DNA from: Paracamarosporium sp. OC-R06-R3
Lineage: Eukaryota > Ascomycota > Dothideomycetes > Pleosporales > Didymosphaeriaceae
Direction of reading: 5' to 3'
DNA length: 64,000 nt
Assembly (NCBI GenBank): GCA_019828545.1
Contig: JACVRA010000073.1
Span: forward strand, 372,001-436,000
Each line of letters starts with the position of its first letter. Positions within the stretch are counted from its first letter, which is position 1. Below, piece by piece: positions 42,392-53,686 of the stretch. The notes beneath the pieces are model-generated. The model saw nothing but the letters and a program-made list of their open reading frames with translations. It had not been told where the DNA came from and made no database searches. A program made the translations under genes and the position numbers.

Positions 42392-44146
42392 TCACTCCTT
42401 CTTGGAGCCGGCGTCAACCTTGCCTTCTTCCTTCTTCTCGGCAGCTTCTTCCTCGACTGCCCGCTTGTCCTGCTCCGCACGCTCCGAGCTACCCATGCTG
42501 GTGGCAGAGTCTCCAGTGCTGGCCTCTGCCTCGTTGCTCTCCTCGCTCTTCTGGGTCTCCTTTGGCTTGTCATCCTCATCGATGTTGTCCCTGTCCTGAG
42601 GAGTCTTGGTCTGGTGACCCTGGTTCTGCTCGTTCTCTTCGTCAATAAGCTCCTGCTGCTCCTTGAGCACCTCAAGACGCTGCTTGTTAGTCGCGGCACC
42701 TTCGGCAGTGTGCACTTCGAGTTCAATCTCGTGGTAGAGTTCCTCTGGGATACTGGAAAGTACAGCCTGGAGGGCGTCGATTTGAGAGGTCATCTCGGAT
42801 TCCTTGCCCTGTGCGTAGACGAAAGCGTTGGAAAGCACGAGGAGCGTGGAAGGTACACCGCTCTTGAGACGGAGGTCAAGCCAGGTCTGGAGGTCGTCGC
42901 GCAACCGGGCTGGCGACACACCGTAGGTGCGAAGACCGCGGCTTGCACAGGCAGACTGAAGTTCAGGGACGGAAAGAGAGGTTACCCCCTCAAATGAAAT
43001 AGCACGGTCGTCGCGCTTGATCTGGCGCATACGAACGCGGATTTGATAGCGCAGGAAGTTGTCAGTGCCGAATGAGGTCATGTTCAAGTAGCGGCAAATG
43101 GCTACGAGCTGGGGTCGCGAGAGATTGTCAAGAGTGAGATCGTCCTTGAAAATCTTGCAGACCTTCACAATCTCCTCTGTTGAGGGCGCTTCGCCAGTTG
43201 TGCGGACCTGCGGAAATAGTTAATTTCGAATGCTTATTAAGATAGCTATGCGACTGCGACGTACCTTGCGGAAGAACTCAGAAAATTCCTCTCTCTGCGC
43301 ATTCTCTGCCGAGACGGGCAAACCAGTCTCTTTTAGTGTCTGGCGGAGGAAAGTGCTGACTTCTTTTCGGGTGGAACGAAGAGTCTTGGCCTTTGCGTCC
43401 TTGGAGGACTGGCCCTCGTATGTGCTAGGGAGGAGGTTGGGGAAGAGCTTGAGGGCCACGGGAAGAAGGAGCTCTGCAAAGGGGACGATAACGAAGACTG
43501 AAAAGGGGACGAGACGGCCGAGATCCTGGACAGTTCTTTGAAGCTATAGTGTGTCAGCGCACGTTCCGTTTATTGCGGGCTGTGGAAGGGCTACCTGTCG
43601 GTGCTCTCGTCGAGTGAGCTCGTAGCCAGCAGCCATCTTCAAGGCCAGCTTGGAGCTGATCTTGACCTCGGTGACCAACAATTTGGTGCCATCCCAGTAG
43701 TGGGCTGCCTCCTTCTTGACCTTCTGCCACGTTGTGAGCTGCTTCTTCTCATCCTCCTTCTTCGCCACGGTTTTCTCCTGCTTTGCTTGCTCCGCCTTCT
43801 CCGTGGCTAACTCCGAAAGTGTCCGGGCCTCGTGGGCGTTGGTCTTTGGCAGCGCGGTGGGCTCATTTCTTGGTATTGATACATTGGGAGCACCTGCGGA
43901 TTTCTCCTGTGACTTTGACTGTTCGTCCTTTGGCAAAGGCTTCTTCGCTTGCTCGGTATTGAAGCCGGGCGGCGGGAAGTTGCCGCTCTGGTTTGACGAA
44001 GTCTCGGTGGAAACGGCGCGATGCGGGATCAAAATAGCGATGGCGGGCAGGTGCTTCGGTAGTTGTCGCGATGGTCGAGCAGCGGTTCTGATGCCCGCTC
44101 TGAAGACTGCGGGCGCTGCCCGAGTGGCAGCTCGACTGACGTACAT
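42392..44146 (-). CDS. MDM38: LETM1/MDM38 mitochondrial inner-membrane protein
   Basis: Inner-membrane protein for mitochondrial K+/H+ exchange and ribosome association. Exons 44146-43595, 43543-43265 and 43207-42392 give 548 aa. Residues 1-50 form a basic presequence (MYVSRAATRAAPAVFRAGIR). A single transmembrane segment follows (LGRLVPFSVFVIVPFAELLLP, about 190-210). The LETM1 ribosome-binding-like domain (about 215-430) includes LPSTYEGQSSKDAK, RPQLVAICRYLNMTSFGTDNFLRYQ and SVPELQSACASRGLRTYGVS. The C-terminus has a coiled coil and an acidic Gln/Glu/Lys tail. Sequence and length agree with fungal Mdm38. Confidence 0.94.
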
Positions 44147-44874
44147 TGCACCGAGTGCGGCTGGGGGAGTAAGGAACGACGAGGAGTGGGAGTATGTGGT
44201 TCAAGAATAGAGAATACGGTCAGGGCCCAGTTACTGATGGGAAGGGGCGGTCTTGGGTTGGAGTGGAGGACGATGTCGAGTGTCGAGTGATGCAAGAATT
44301 CAGAAAGATGGTCGCCAGGGCCGGCCGGTGAGAGTCAGGGACATCCGCCGCCGATCTGGAAAGCTTGGCCTTGTGCTTCCGATCCCCTCCGCACAGCGCG
44401 CACACCCGCATGGCCAGATCACAGCCTGCATGATCGCTTGCGGAAGGCTGCGCTTGGCTCCTCTCACAGACACGTGCCCTCCGGCCATCCTACCGTGCTC
44501 TGCCACGCTCCCGGCAAACCAAGAGCTGCTGGCCGCCAGTGAGCCCGGCCCTCCGCGGCGCCGATAGCGGGTTCTCGTAATATTCATGGCTCCAACCGGG
44601 CCTCCTCAACGGCCCTAGCGCGCCCTCCGCATCTCCTGCGAATACATAGCTCCCTTGTCCGATCGCCTCGGCCTACGTCTGTCAGATTCTCCTTCGTGAT
44701 CCGCCTGTCCACTGCACACACCACTTTCTCCTCCTACTTCTGGCCAGCATGAACTTCCTCTAGGATTCCGCGCACTCTGTGGGAGCCGGTTGGCCTCCAT
44801 TCCACCCCTACGGCCCTGTATATCTATTTGCGACTACCCTGTTTTCTCCCGTTTTATCTGTACAATATAGAAAT
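44147..44874. promoter_or_regulatory. Divergent intergenic region, MDM38 to adenylate kinase 3
   Basis: 728 bp between two head-to-head genes for mitochondrial proteins. GC-rich; no other gene or named site recognised. Confidence 0.5.
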
Positions 44875-45725
44875 ATGGCGCTCGCGAGGGCAGCTAGGAT
44901 CATTCTGGTCGGCGCACCAGGTGTGGGCAAGGGTACACAGACTACCCGCTTGATGAAGCGCTTTCCAGAGCTGTCGTCCATCAGCTCGGGCGACCTTTTA
45001 AGGAAGAATGTGAGGGAGCGGACCCCTCTTGGTACGTTTCGCGCTTCTTCGTGGTCGCACCCTTTTGACGAAATGCAGGTATCCAGGCCGAGGCCAAGAT
45101 GAAGACTGGCGAACTGGTCCCAGATACCATGATTCTACGACTCATTATCAACGAGCTCACCACACGAGGATGGATACAAGACAACACACTGCGACCGTAC
45201 TCGGTCTATTCAAGCTCCACCGGCATGGACGACACAGATGGAACGGTCGATTCGGTCCTCATTCCCTCACAGTTCCGTGTCGCCAAATATCAATACACAG
45301 ATCACCCGTCAGCTTCGTTCGTTTTGGACGGATTTCCGCGAACAGCGACCCAAGCCCTGCAGCTCGACGCGATTGTGCCCATCAATCTTGTTGTCAACAT
45401 CCAAACGCCGCCCGAGGTCATTATTGAGCGGATTTGCAATCGCTGGGTCCACGAGCCCTCAGGGAGGGTGTATAACACGACGTTCAACCCACCAAAAATC
45501 GAGGGAAAAGACGACTTGACCGGCGAAGTTCTCACAAGACGCGCAGACGACGACCCAGAGGTGTGGAAGGCGCGGTTGCAGCGGTTCAAAGAGACGAACG
45601 AATCCTTGCTGGAGCACTACGATAAACACGGCGTGTTGTGGACCGTGAACGGGAACAGCAGCGACGAAATCTCACCGCAGCTGTTCAAGGAATTTGGTAA
45701 ACGGTTTGGCGCTGTTGGCAACTAG
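44875..45725 (+). CDS. ADK2: GTP:AMP phosphotransferase, mitochondrial adenylate kinase 3
   Basis: Phosphorylates AMP with GTP in the mitochondrial matrix. Exons 44875-45031 and 45079-45725 give 267 aa, longer than the ~225 typical. P-loop [19 protein letters not shown] near the N-terminus, [10 protein letters not shown] (AMP binding), [11 protein letters not shown] (about 148), and the LID with [16 protein letters not shown] and [17 protein letters not shown]; the absence of the four Cys zinc site agrees with this group. The excess length is an insertion of ~40 residues between INELTTRGW and SFVLDGFPR ([18 protein letters not shown]...). The N-terminal ~8 residues could act as an uncleaved mitochondrial signal. 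Head-to-head with MDM38. Confidence 0.92.
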
Positions 45726-46337
45726 GTCGATATCCATATCCCCTTTGTACTTTTGTACGTGTATGCTATGTAATGGGCTCAACGATGGACGGGGAAGACC
45801 TCGTCTGGCTGGCTGGCTTTGCGGCTTGTGCGGCCGCTCTATTTTTCAACTTCTTCGCCCTGTACAGTGATTCAACACTCGGCACCTGGCTGGTTGCTGC
45901 ACCCAATTTTCAATACAAACAATTTCACATTCCATCAACCTCGCCCGCTCAAGTTGACCGCCTCCAATAGGCAATTGGATAAGCGCCTGGTGTACAATTT
46001 TGTGCCAGTGCAAGTAATATGGACAGCTAAAAATCCAGCAACATGGCTCAGGGCTCTCTGGACGAGTTCCAGAGGATGTACGAGGCGATCAGTGTCGAGG
46101 ACGTCCAAGCGCCAGCGCCTCCGCCCCGCCACAAGAAGCTCGAGAGCTCCGACGTCAGCAGCGACTGGGTCGGGCCATCGCCAACTTCAACAACACCGCC
46201 TTCTTTCACGCCCACGCCCGCCGCCGCCCCCTACGACTGGTCACACGCAATCTGGACTGCGCCAGCTCCCGAAGACCGCGCAATAATCGACGAGTTAGAC
46301 CTTGGTCCTGGTTTCCGCACCGAGGCTCAACGACACC
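45726..46337 (+). other. Region between adenylate kinase 3 and SNX4, with a coding-like upstream frame
   Basis: The 317 bp after adenylate kinase holds only a 65-codon frame (45773-45970), which has a hydrophobic stretch but no known family. From 46043 a 100-codon frame starts MAQGSLDEFQRMYEAISVED and has codon use like the neighbours. It ends with a TGA overlapping the SNX4 ATG at 46338. It may be the true N-terminal exon of SNX4, joined by an intron I cannot place, or a separate upstream frame (see findings). Confidence 0.5.
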
Positions 46338-47664
46338 ATGGCTGACGACTTCAGCGAGGGTCGCCTGGAGACGTTCGTCGGCACGCCGCAGAAAGAGCTG
46401 CCCGGCACAAAGGATGCATATGTATCCTACCTAGTCACCACGAAGGTCGGTATTTGGCCCTGCAGCCTGGTCTTTCCAAGCTACATGCACTCACGCGCAA
46501 TGCCAGTCCGACTTCCAATCGTTCCAGCGTCCCGACTTCAGCGTCCGCCGCCGCTTCACTGACTTTGTCTTCCTCTGGAAACAGCTGACCAAAGAGTACC
46601 CGCAATGCGCCGTCCCACCGCTGCCCGACAAACACAAGATGGAGTATGTGCGAGGCGACCGGTTTGGGCCGGATTTCACGCACCGCCGAGCTCACTCGCT
46701 GCACCGCTTCTTGAAGCGCATAACGCTGCACCCTGTGCTTAGACGCGCAATGCTGCTCATCAGCTTCCTGGAAAGCCAGGACTGGAACCAGCATATGAAG
46801 GGCCGGTCATCGAGGGCGGCGAGTGGTTCAGATGCCGGCGGAGGCGGCTTTATGGATGCCGTCGCGGAGAGCTTTGTCAACACCTTCACGAAAGTGCACA
46901 AACCGGACAAGCGCTTCATCGAGGTCAGCGAGCGAGCCACGAAGCTGACGGACGACCTGTCAAATGTGGAGAAAGTGGTAGTGCGCGTCGCAAGACGGCA
47001 AGGCGATCTTGACCAAGACTACAGCGACCTCGCGACGCAATGTCAGAAGCTCATCACCTTGGAGCCTGGTGTAGAAGGTCCATTGACGTCGTTCGCTTCC
47101 TCCGTACACACGACCTCGAAAGGATTCAAGGACTTACGAGACAACACCGACCAAGACTACCTCACTTCCCTCCGCGACATGGACGCTTACGTCATAGCAC
47201 TGAAGCAGCTCCTCCGTGCCCGAGAAGCCAAACAGCTTGACTTCGAAGCTCTGTCCGACCTCCTTGCGAAGAATGCCTCCGACCGTGACCAACTCGCTAG
47301 CCAACATGGCGCCGGCATGGGCGCATCCGGCTTCCTCCGCCAGAAAGTCGAAGACTTCCGCGGCATCGACCATGAACAAGCACGCCGCAATCGCGTCCGT
47401 AAACTGGAAATCGACATCGAACGTCTGACTGGCGAGGTCGAAAGCGCAAAGAAGGCCACCGAAGCCTTCGACGAGCACACAGTCAAGGAAGTCGCGGACT
47501 TCGAACGCATAAAGGCATTCGAGTTCAAGGACACGATGGGCGACCTAGCAGATGCGCATATAGATTTCTTCAAGGGCACCATCGACACGTGGGAGCGGTT
47601 CCTAGAGGACATGCGCAAGGAGGAGGACGAGCGGAAGCGGGCGCAGGAGCAGGATGCCCAATAG
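46338..47664 (+). CDS. SNX4: Sorting nexin 4 (Atg24-like), PX-BAR protein
   Basis: Endosomal PX-BAR sorting nexin for retrieval of SNAREs and for selective autophagy. Exons 46338-46445 and 46507-47664 give 421 aa from this ATG. The PX domain (about 10-130) includes ETFVGTPQKELPGTKDAYVSYLV, RRRFTDFVFLWKQLTKEYPQC, PPLPDKHKMEYVRGDRFGPDF and RRAHSLHRFLKRITLHPVL. A BAR-type coiled-coil region fills 170-415 (for example RKLEIDIERLTGEVESAKKA). The C-terminus is EDERKRAQEQDAQ. The N-terminus is uncertain: a preceding frame from 46043 might add up to about 88 residues, giving ~509 aa, but no normal intron joins it. Convergent with the Nudix gene. Confidence 0.88.
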
Positions 47665-48160
47665 GATAAGGCCTTTGAGAGGGGGCGCAGTGTGTCGGTC
47701 GATTCCTGGGATGTGCCGCTGGCGCAGCGATATCCCCGCGCTGTGAAGGGGAAGGGAAAGAGCCGGGACCCATATAGTTGATGCGGCGTTTTGCTGCTTG
47801 CGATGGCGCGAGACAGGCTTGGTAATAGCGTATTGTACTGTTATTCCTATTGGAATGGAGATGAAAGTTACGAGTCCTTCTCTCAGAAACGTATTCTGAT
47901 ATTTGAGGTGTTGTACGGACAAACAAGTATGTGCTTCTCGAAGGAATCCCAACCCTCTCGGATGGAGGCTGTTCAGTGCGGTACTACACTAGCATTCGTA
48001 CATACATAACCCAGCCTTGACATGTCAACAGATGAACACCATATCTACCAACACCCACAACATCCAACATTGCCACTCCATCTACCGCACACTAAAACAC
48101 ACCCATCCAAGCAGTCACCACCCAGCACCCTCTCCATCCCCATCCCCATCCCCATCCCAT
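47665..48160. other. Convergent 3' region, SNX4 and Nudix hydrolase
   Basis: 496 bp. It ends in a CCCCAT microsatellite-like tract next to the Nudix stop codon. No gene seen. Confidence 0.5.
48134..48159. repeat. Tandem CCCCAT hexamer, about four copies
   Basis: Short tandem repeat (CATCCC units) immediately 3' of the Nudix gene. Confidence 0.7.
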
Positions 48161-49319
48161 CTACATCTTACTCGTCTCCCTTACCGCCCTCCTCAGCACC
48201 TCCCCGTTCAACTCCTCCCCGCCTTTCCTAATCTCGCCCAGCCTCCCCACCCGCAACAACCGCCCAATCATCTCCTCGTCCCCAAAATGGCTGTTGTGCT
48301 CGAACGTGGGCTCCGCCCCGTACCCCACCCGCGCCGCATCGACCAGGATCCGCGCTGTCATGCCGAATACTCTGAAGTTGGGCAGGTCCTGGAAGGCTGA
48401 GGGTTCGGGGCGGGGGTCGTCGCCTTCGGGCTGGGGGTGGGGCTGGGGGTGGGATGGAGAAGTGGGCGTGGGGCGAGCTGTGTGCGCGGGGTTGTGGCGG
48501 ATTGTTGGTGATGGCGAGGTAGAAGTAGAGGGGGAGGGGGAGGAAGACGGCGGCTTAGGGACGTAGAAGTTGTGCATGCGCCAGCGCGACTCGTGCCAGT
48601 CGGTCCAAGTCCCTCTGTACCAGCTATGTGGTGTCCCCTTACTGTTCGTAGGCCCAGGCTCGGTGCGCACCCAGTCCTTCTGCAGGAACTGTGCGAAGGG
48701 CGCGGTGAAGACGGCGGCGACTTCCTTTGGGTCGAGCCGCGGGATCATTTTGTCTTCGACGTCGGCGGCGGCGGCTTGGGGGTCGCTTTCAGTCGGCGTG
48801 GAAGGGCAGAGGAACGCGACGCAGGGGCGTACTCCGAGCTCCGTCTTTGCGAGGTTGGCGGGGAGCTCGCAGAGGTGTTCTACGCGGAAGCCTGGCGGGA
48901 GCTTGGTGTCTGTTGTGGGGAGGCCGATTTCTTCGTAGGCTTCTCTGCGGGCGGTCTCGAAGGGCTGCTCGGAGAGGGTGTCGGCTTTGCCGCCTGGGAG
49001 CGCGGCTTGTCCTGCGTAGTTGCGGAGCGTGCTGGTTGTGGTGTTAGTATACGCCCGTGGTTTATATATAAGTCGCAGTTGCATGGCGGGTGCCACCACT
49101 TACGCGGCGCGCATCGTGAGTACGACTTTGAGGTTGCCATAGCGATCTGGGAAGAGAAGAATAAGGACAGCGGCACGGCGCGTGAGCGGGAGCTTATTGT
49201 AGTTGGTGGGCGGAGGTGTGTATGTACGAAAGCGCGCAAGCGCTTGCTGTTGGATGGTTAGCCATGTACGATTCAAGGAATTGAGTGTCGTGAATTACAG
49301 CAGAAGCTTGCGAAAGCAT
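48161..49319 (-). CDS. Nudix hydrolase, coenzyme A diphosphatase type (PCD1-like)
   Basis: Peroxisomal-type CoA diphosphatase family (yeast Pcd1, mammalian NUDT7/8), which cleaves CoA and oxidised CoA. Exons 49319-49299, 49246-49104 and 49031-48161 give 344 aa. The CoA/Nudix core is clear: NYNKLPLTRRAAVLILLFPD, then LRNYAGQAALPGGKAD and the Nudix helix EQPFETARREAYEEIGLP with its catalytic glutamates. A Ser/Pro/His-rich insertion of ~45 residues (SPSPSTSTSPSP... to HPQPHPQPEG) splits the domain before FRVFGMTARILVDAARVGY. The first exon (MLSQASA) is only 21 nt and was placed by frame and a GCTAACC branch site, so the extreme N-terminus is tentative. No clear C-terminal PTS1 (ends ETSKM). Confidence 0.85.
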
Positions 49320-49937
49320 TCTTGGGATCTAGGACAGGCGTTGCGCGAGCCATCCTGTAAGCTGTAGTTGGTAGTTGTTGGCGGAGGCCGAACTTTAGAG
49401 GGGCTGTCGTCATGACCGAGGCAATCCGAGCGCGGGAACTTCATGCCGGGGGCAATGACAGCAATCCATGTCACGAGGCAGCAGAGCACATGGTTTCTTT
49501 TTGAATTGATGCATTTGCAACTGTATCTATAAAAGGAAACAAGTCATTACTGTCATCAACGGCCTGCGCAGCCATGGAAAGGGTATCCCATCGCACTCGC
49601 AAGCCTTGATAGCCAACAAACTCGCAGCAGATACAGGTGGCGGAAGAGACGAAGTAGGAAACATTTTGGGAAATCCACGCATTGAACTTCCGCCGCACTT
49701 TTCTATACCCGCAAAACTTCCAAGTACGTCTTTGGACATGAATGGACAAACGCCGATATGCCTCGAGTGTAGTAAGGAAGATACCATCTCTCATCCCCAA
49801 GTGCTTTTGCAGAAACATGACACAGGAACGAAGCCTGTCCGAGCAGGCAGTATCCGAATTAGGGTAGCACCAACTGATCCAAAACTTCCGGAATGAACGG
49901 GGTATGGCTCAGCGATGCAGTCGAAATGGAGAGTCGT
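49320..49937. other. Intergenic region between Nudix and eIF4A genes
   Basis: 618 bp: Nudix promoter and eIF4A 3' flank. No gene supported. Confidence 0.5.
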
Positions 49938-50321
49938 CTAGATGAGGTCGGCAACGTTCATGGGCATCTCCTCGATCTGGGTGCTGTAGAACTGCTCGAT
50001 CTCACGCATCATGCGGACATCGTCAGCGGTGACGAAGTTGATGGCCACACCCTTACGTCCGAAACGACCGCCACGGCCGATGCGGTGGATGTAGTTCTCA
50101 CGGTTAGCGGGCAAGTCGTAGTTGATGACCAACGAGACCTGCTGCACGTCGATACCACGGGCGAGCAGGTCGGTGGCGATCAAGACACGGGACGAGCCAG
50201 AGCGGAACTCCTTCATAATGACGTCACGCTGGCCCTGGTCCATGTCGCCGTGCATGGCGGAGACGGTGAAGTCACGAGCAGTGAGCTTGTCGGTGAGCCA
50301 GTCGACCTTCCTGCGGGTGTT

Positions 50322-50360
<39 letters not shown>

Positions 50361-51272
50361 CAAGTCGGAGAGGGTGTCGAGCTTCCAGTCCTCCTTCTCG
50401 ACGGCAATGTAGAACTGCTTGATACCTTCGAGGGTGAGCTCGTCCTTCTTGACGAGAATGCGGACGGGGTCACGCATGAACTTGGTGGTGACCTCGAGGA
50501 CATCCTGGGGCATGGTGGCGGACAGAAGGACGACCTGGGTGGACTGGGGCAGGAGCTGGAAGATGTCGTAGATCTGCTCGGTGAAACCGCGGGACAGCAT
50601 CTCGTCGGCCTCGTCGAGGACGAACATCTTCATGTGGTCCGTCTTGAGGACACGACGCTGGATCATGTCTTGGACGCGGCCGGGGGTTCCGACCACGACC
50701 TGGGGACCGTCCTGCAGAGCCTTCATATCGTCACGGACGCTGGTGCCGCCAATGCAGGCGTGGCACTCGACGTTCATGAAGTCGCCGATGGCGACAACAA
50801 CCTTCTGGATCTGCTGGGCAAGCTCGCGGGTGGGGGCGAGGATGAGCGCCTGGCAGGCCTTGATGTTGGGATCCAGCTTCTGGAGGACGGAGATGGAGAA
50901 GGTAGCCGTTTTACCGGTACCGGACTGAGCCTGCGCGATCACATCGTGGCCTGTTGCTACGTCAGTCGCGGGCGCCGCCGTGGTGGGGGTCTGAATTTGC
51001 ACTCACCCTTGATGACGGGCATGATGGCACGCTGCTGGATGGCGGAGGGGCGCTCGAAACCGTAGGCGTAGACTCCGCGCAGGAGCTCGGCCTTCAGGTT
51101 CATGGCGTCGAAGGAGTCGGTCGTCTCATCGTAGTTGGACTCGATCTGGCCTGCGGGGTGTCAGAGCGGGCGGCGAGATTTTTTCGCATGCGCCGCGCAG
51201 GCGTCGCACGACGCACACGCAGCGCGGGCAGGACTCACCCTCGGGCACATCCTCAAGACCTTTGTCAGCCAT
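49938..51272 (-). CDS. TIF1: ATP-dependent RNA helicase eIF4A
   Basis: DEAD-box helicase of the cap-binding eIF4F complex that unwinds 5' UTRs during scanning. Exons 51272-51239, 51150-51007 and 50950-49938 give 396 aa, as expected. All motifs are present: Q motif [21 protein letters not shown] (I), PTRELAQQI (Ia), GG, TPGR (Ib), DEAD (II), SAT (III), IFCNTRRK (IV), ARGIDVQQV (V) and [13 protein letters not shown] (VI). The C-terminus MPMNVADLI is diagnostic for eIF4A rather than for other DEAD-box proteins. Codon use in exon 3 is strongly biased (GTC, CTC, AAG), as in highly expressed fungal genes. Confidence 0.97.
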
Positions 51273-51720
51273 GATTGTGGGTGCGGAGACGCGGGACTAC
51301 AGGCGCAGCGCTGTAGTCGAGGGGCGCTTGTAGCGGGGTTGAGGCGGTGGTGATCCTGGGGATACCGCCGGCGAGAGTTCTGAAGTTGCTGAAAAGCTAG
51401 ATACCAGATCCTCGCGCAGAGAATCGAAGGGGTATCTAGGGTGGTGTATGTGTGTTGAGTGAAGTTGTGTGGAAAAATGAAGCGACAAGTGGGAGGCTCG
51501 GCCGTGTTTTATGTAGTACCGTGAGAATTTTTGGGCGGCGCCGCCCGCGCTAGTCAAGCGAGCGCTGGTTGGAGAGATTCACCACCGCCGTTACTCCACA
51601 TGCGTTTCGCCTTCACCGACGACCCGTGCGCGCCTCGCTGACTCCGCCTGTGCGTGCCTGTGTTTGCTGCGTGCCAGTTGTCTGCCCGGGCCGCGTGGCG
51701 GGCTCCTTGTCTCCCTCACC
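51273..51720. promoter_or_regulatory. Divergent region, eIF4A / F-box-JmjC gene
   Basis: 448 bp between start codons. It contains the eIF4A leader region; CT-rich on the eIF4A side. No gene seen. Confidence 0.5.
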
Positions 51721-53533
51721 ATGGCTCCCGGCCTCATCGACCCCGGCCTGGTCTCCCCCGACCTGCCGCCACGCAAAAAGTCCAAACTTGCAGACGTCCA
51801 GGTCGACGACATCTACGACGCAGAGACGGCGGCGGCAGCGGTGCCTCCCCATCCGCTGGCCGTCAAACCCGCAGGCAACGCCTACACCGCCACAGAGAAC
51901 CTCAAGGCCAACTGCGGTTCCTTCGCACGGCTGCCCGACGAGCTGCTGAACCACGTCTTCGAGGCGTTTGACGCAGAAGCGTTGAGGCGCCTGGGCGGCA
52001 CCTGTCGCGCTCTCTACGCCTTCACCAGGCTCGACGAGCTGTGGAGGGCCTTGTTTGTCAGGTGGGTGACTCTTCTAGCTCTTGCTTCCCCCGGGCCACT
52101 CACAAACGGGCGATACCTAAGCTCGAGGTTACCGTATTTCCAGATGCGGAATGCCACCATCTATGACTCTTGACTGTCCCTCCATCAGACAAGAAGCGCT
52201 CCGTGTCCGTCCTGTGTGCATCTTGGGAGTGACCTGGCCCATAAGCCGTGATCAGGCCATGGCTATCTAGTCGTTCCTTTCACTGTGACTCACACGCCCA
52301 CCTCAGAGTCATCCCGCTCCACCACCCAGAATCCTACACACTAACCGACCCCACAGTGCACCGCCTGAGGACTTCGTGTGGCGCGGCACCTGGCGTGCCA
52401 CCTACCTGGGAATCCCCCAAGACCATGTTTCCTCCATCCCCTGCCGGAACCTCTTCTCAGACGTGCTCTACCGCCCGTTCCAGTGCGCTCACATATCCCT
52501 CTCGCCCTTCACATCCAACATCCCCCTGCACAATGAAATCGATCGACTCCCCAATCTCACCTACGAGGAGTACGCCGACCGGTGGACGAACAAGCCCTTC
52601 ATTCTCACCGAGCCCGTGAAAGAATGGCCCGTCTACGGTAAATGGACGCCAGAGTACCTACTATCCGAGTACCCGGACGTGAAATTCCGCGCCGAAGCCG
52701 TCGACTGGCCCATGGCAAAGTACATGGAGTACATGTCCAACAGCTCGGACGAATCACCCCTGTACCTCTTCGACCGGGCCTTCGCCTCGAAGACAGGCAT
52801 AACCGTAGGCCGGGGCGCCTCCACCGCAGCAGCCTACTGGCCACCCTCGTGCTTCGGCGAGGACCTCTTCGAAGTCCTCGGCGACCAGCGCCCAGACTGC
52901 CGCTGGATGATCCTGGGCCCCAAGCGCAGCGGCAGCACCTTCCACAAGGACCCCAACGCGACAAACGCCTGGAACGCCGTCCTCACCGGCGCAAAGTACT
53001 GGCTCATGTTCCCCTCCAGCGCAAACCTGCCACCGCCCCCAGGCGTCATCCTCTCAGACGACCACTCCGAGATCACCTCGCCGCTGTCCATCGCAGAGTA
53101 TCTCCTTACGTTCCACGCCCTCGCCCGCGAGACCCCCGGCTGCCGAGAAGGCATCTGCTACGCCGGCGAGATCCTGCATGTCCCGTCCGGCTGGTTCCAC
53201 CTCGTGCTCAACCTGGAAGACAGCCTTGCGCTGACGCAGAACTTCGTGCCGAGGAAGAAACTGGCCGACGTGCTGGGCTTCCTCAGGGATCAGCGCGACC
53301 AGGTAAGCGGTTTCAGAGATGAAGTTTGCGACCAGGCATACGAACTCTTCGTCGAGCGGCTGCGAGAGAAGCATCCCCAGGTACTGGAGGAAGGACTGGC
53401 GGAGTTGGAGAGGAAGGGCAAAGGAGGAAGGGGGAAATGGGAAGAGCTGACGAAGGCCAACGACGAAGAGGAGAGTGGTGGATTTAGCTTCGGGTTTGGC
53501 GGCGACGATGACGAGGATGCAGAGATTCCGTAG
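51721..53533 (+). CDS. F-box and JmjC domain protein (JMJD6-like hydroxylase)
   Basis: Putative Fe(II)/2-oxoglutarate oxygenase of the JmjC superfamily with an N-terminal F-box, suggesting attachment to an SCF ubiquitin ligase. Exons 51721-52061 and 52357-53533 give 505 aa. The F-box is at about 65-112: FARLPDELLNHVFEAFDAEA then CRALYAFTRLDELWRALF. The JmjC domain is at about 205-380: STFHKDPNATNAWNAVLTGA supplies the HxD iron ligands, KYWLMFP the 2-oxoglutarate area, and EILHVPSGWFHLVLNLED the distal His. The C-terminus is acidic (FGFGGDDDEDAEIP). The single 295-nt intron is long for this locus and ends with a CTAAC branch and ACAG. The substrate is unknown. Confidence 0.92.
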
Positions 53534-53686
53534 ATAGTGGGGAGCAAAAACACAACCCAAATGCAATGCTATTGGCAATTCAGGCCCAGCAACTTTATGC
53601 CGGAACCCCAATGATAAACCCCATACCCAATACAATAACAATGTCCCGCCCGACCGACCCATGATTATACCACCTAGCCCATCTAT

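Noticed and set aside
45773..45970. A 65-codon forward frame with a hydrophobic stretch after adenylate kinase 3.
   Set aside because: Too short and without known family; most likely chance in the SNX4 upstream region. Noted as a possible uORF only.
49893..51065. A 390-codon forward frame opposite eIF4A.
   Set aside because: Antisense shadow of a strongly codon-biased gene; the text is Asp/Val/Leu/Gly-rich with no family features.
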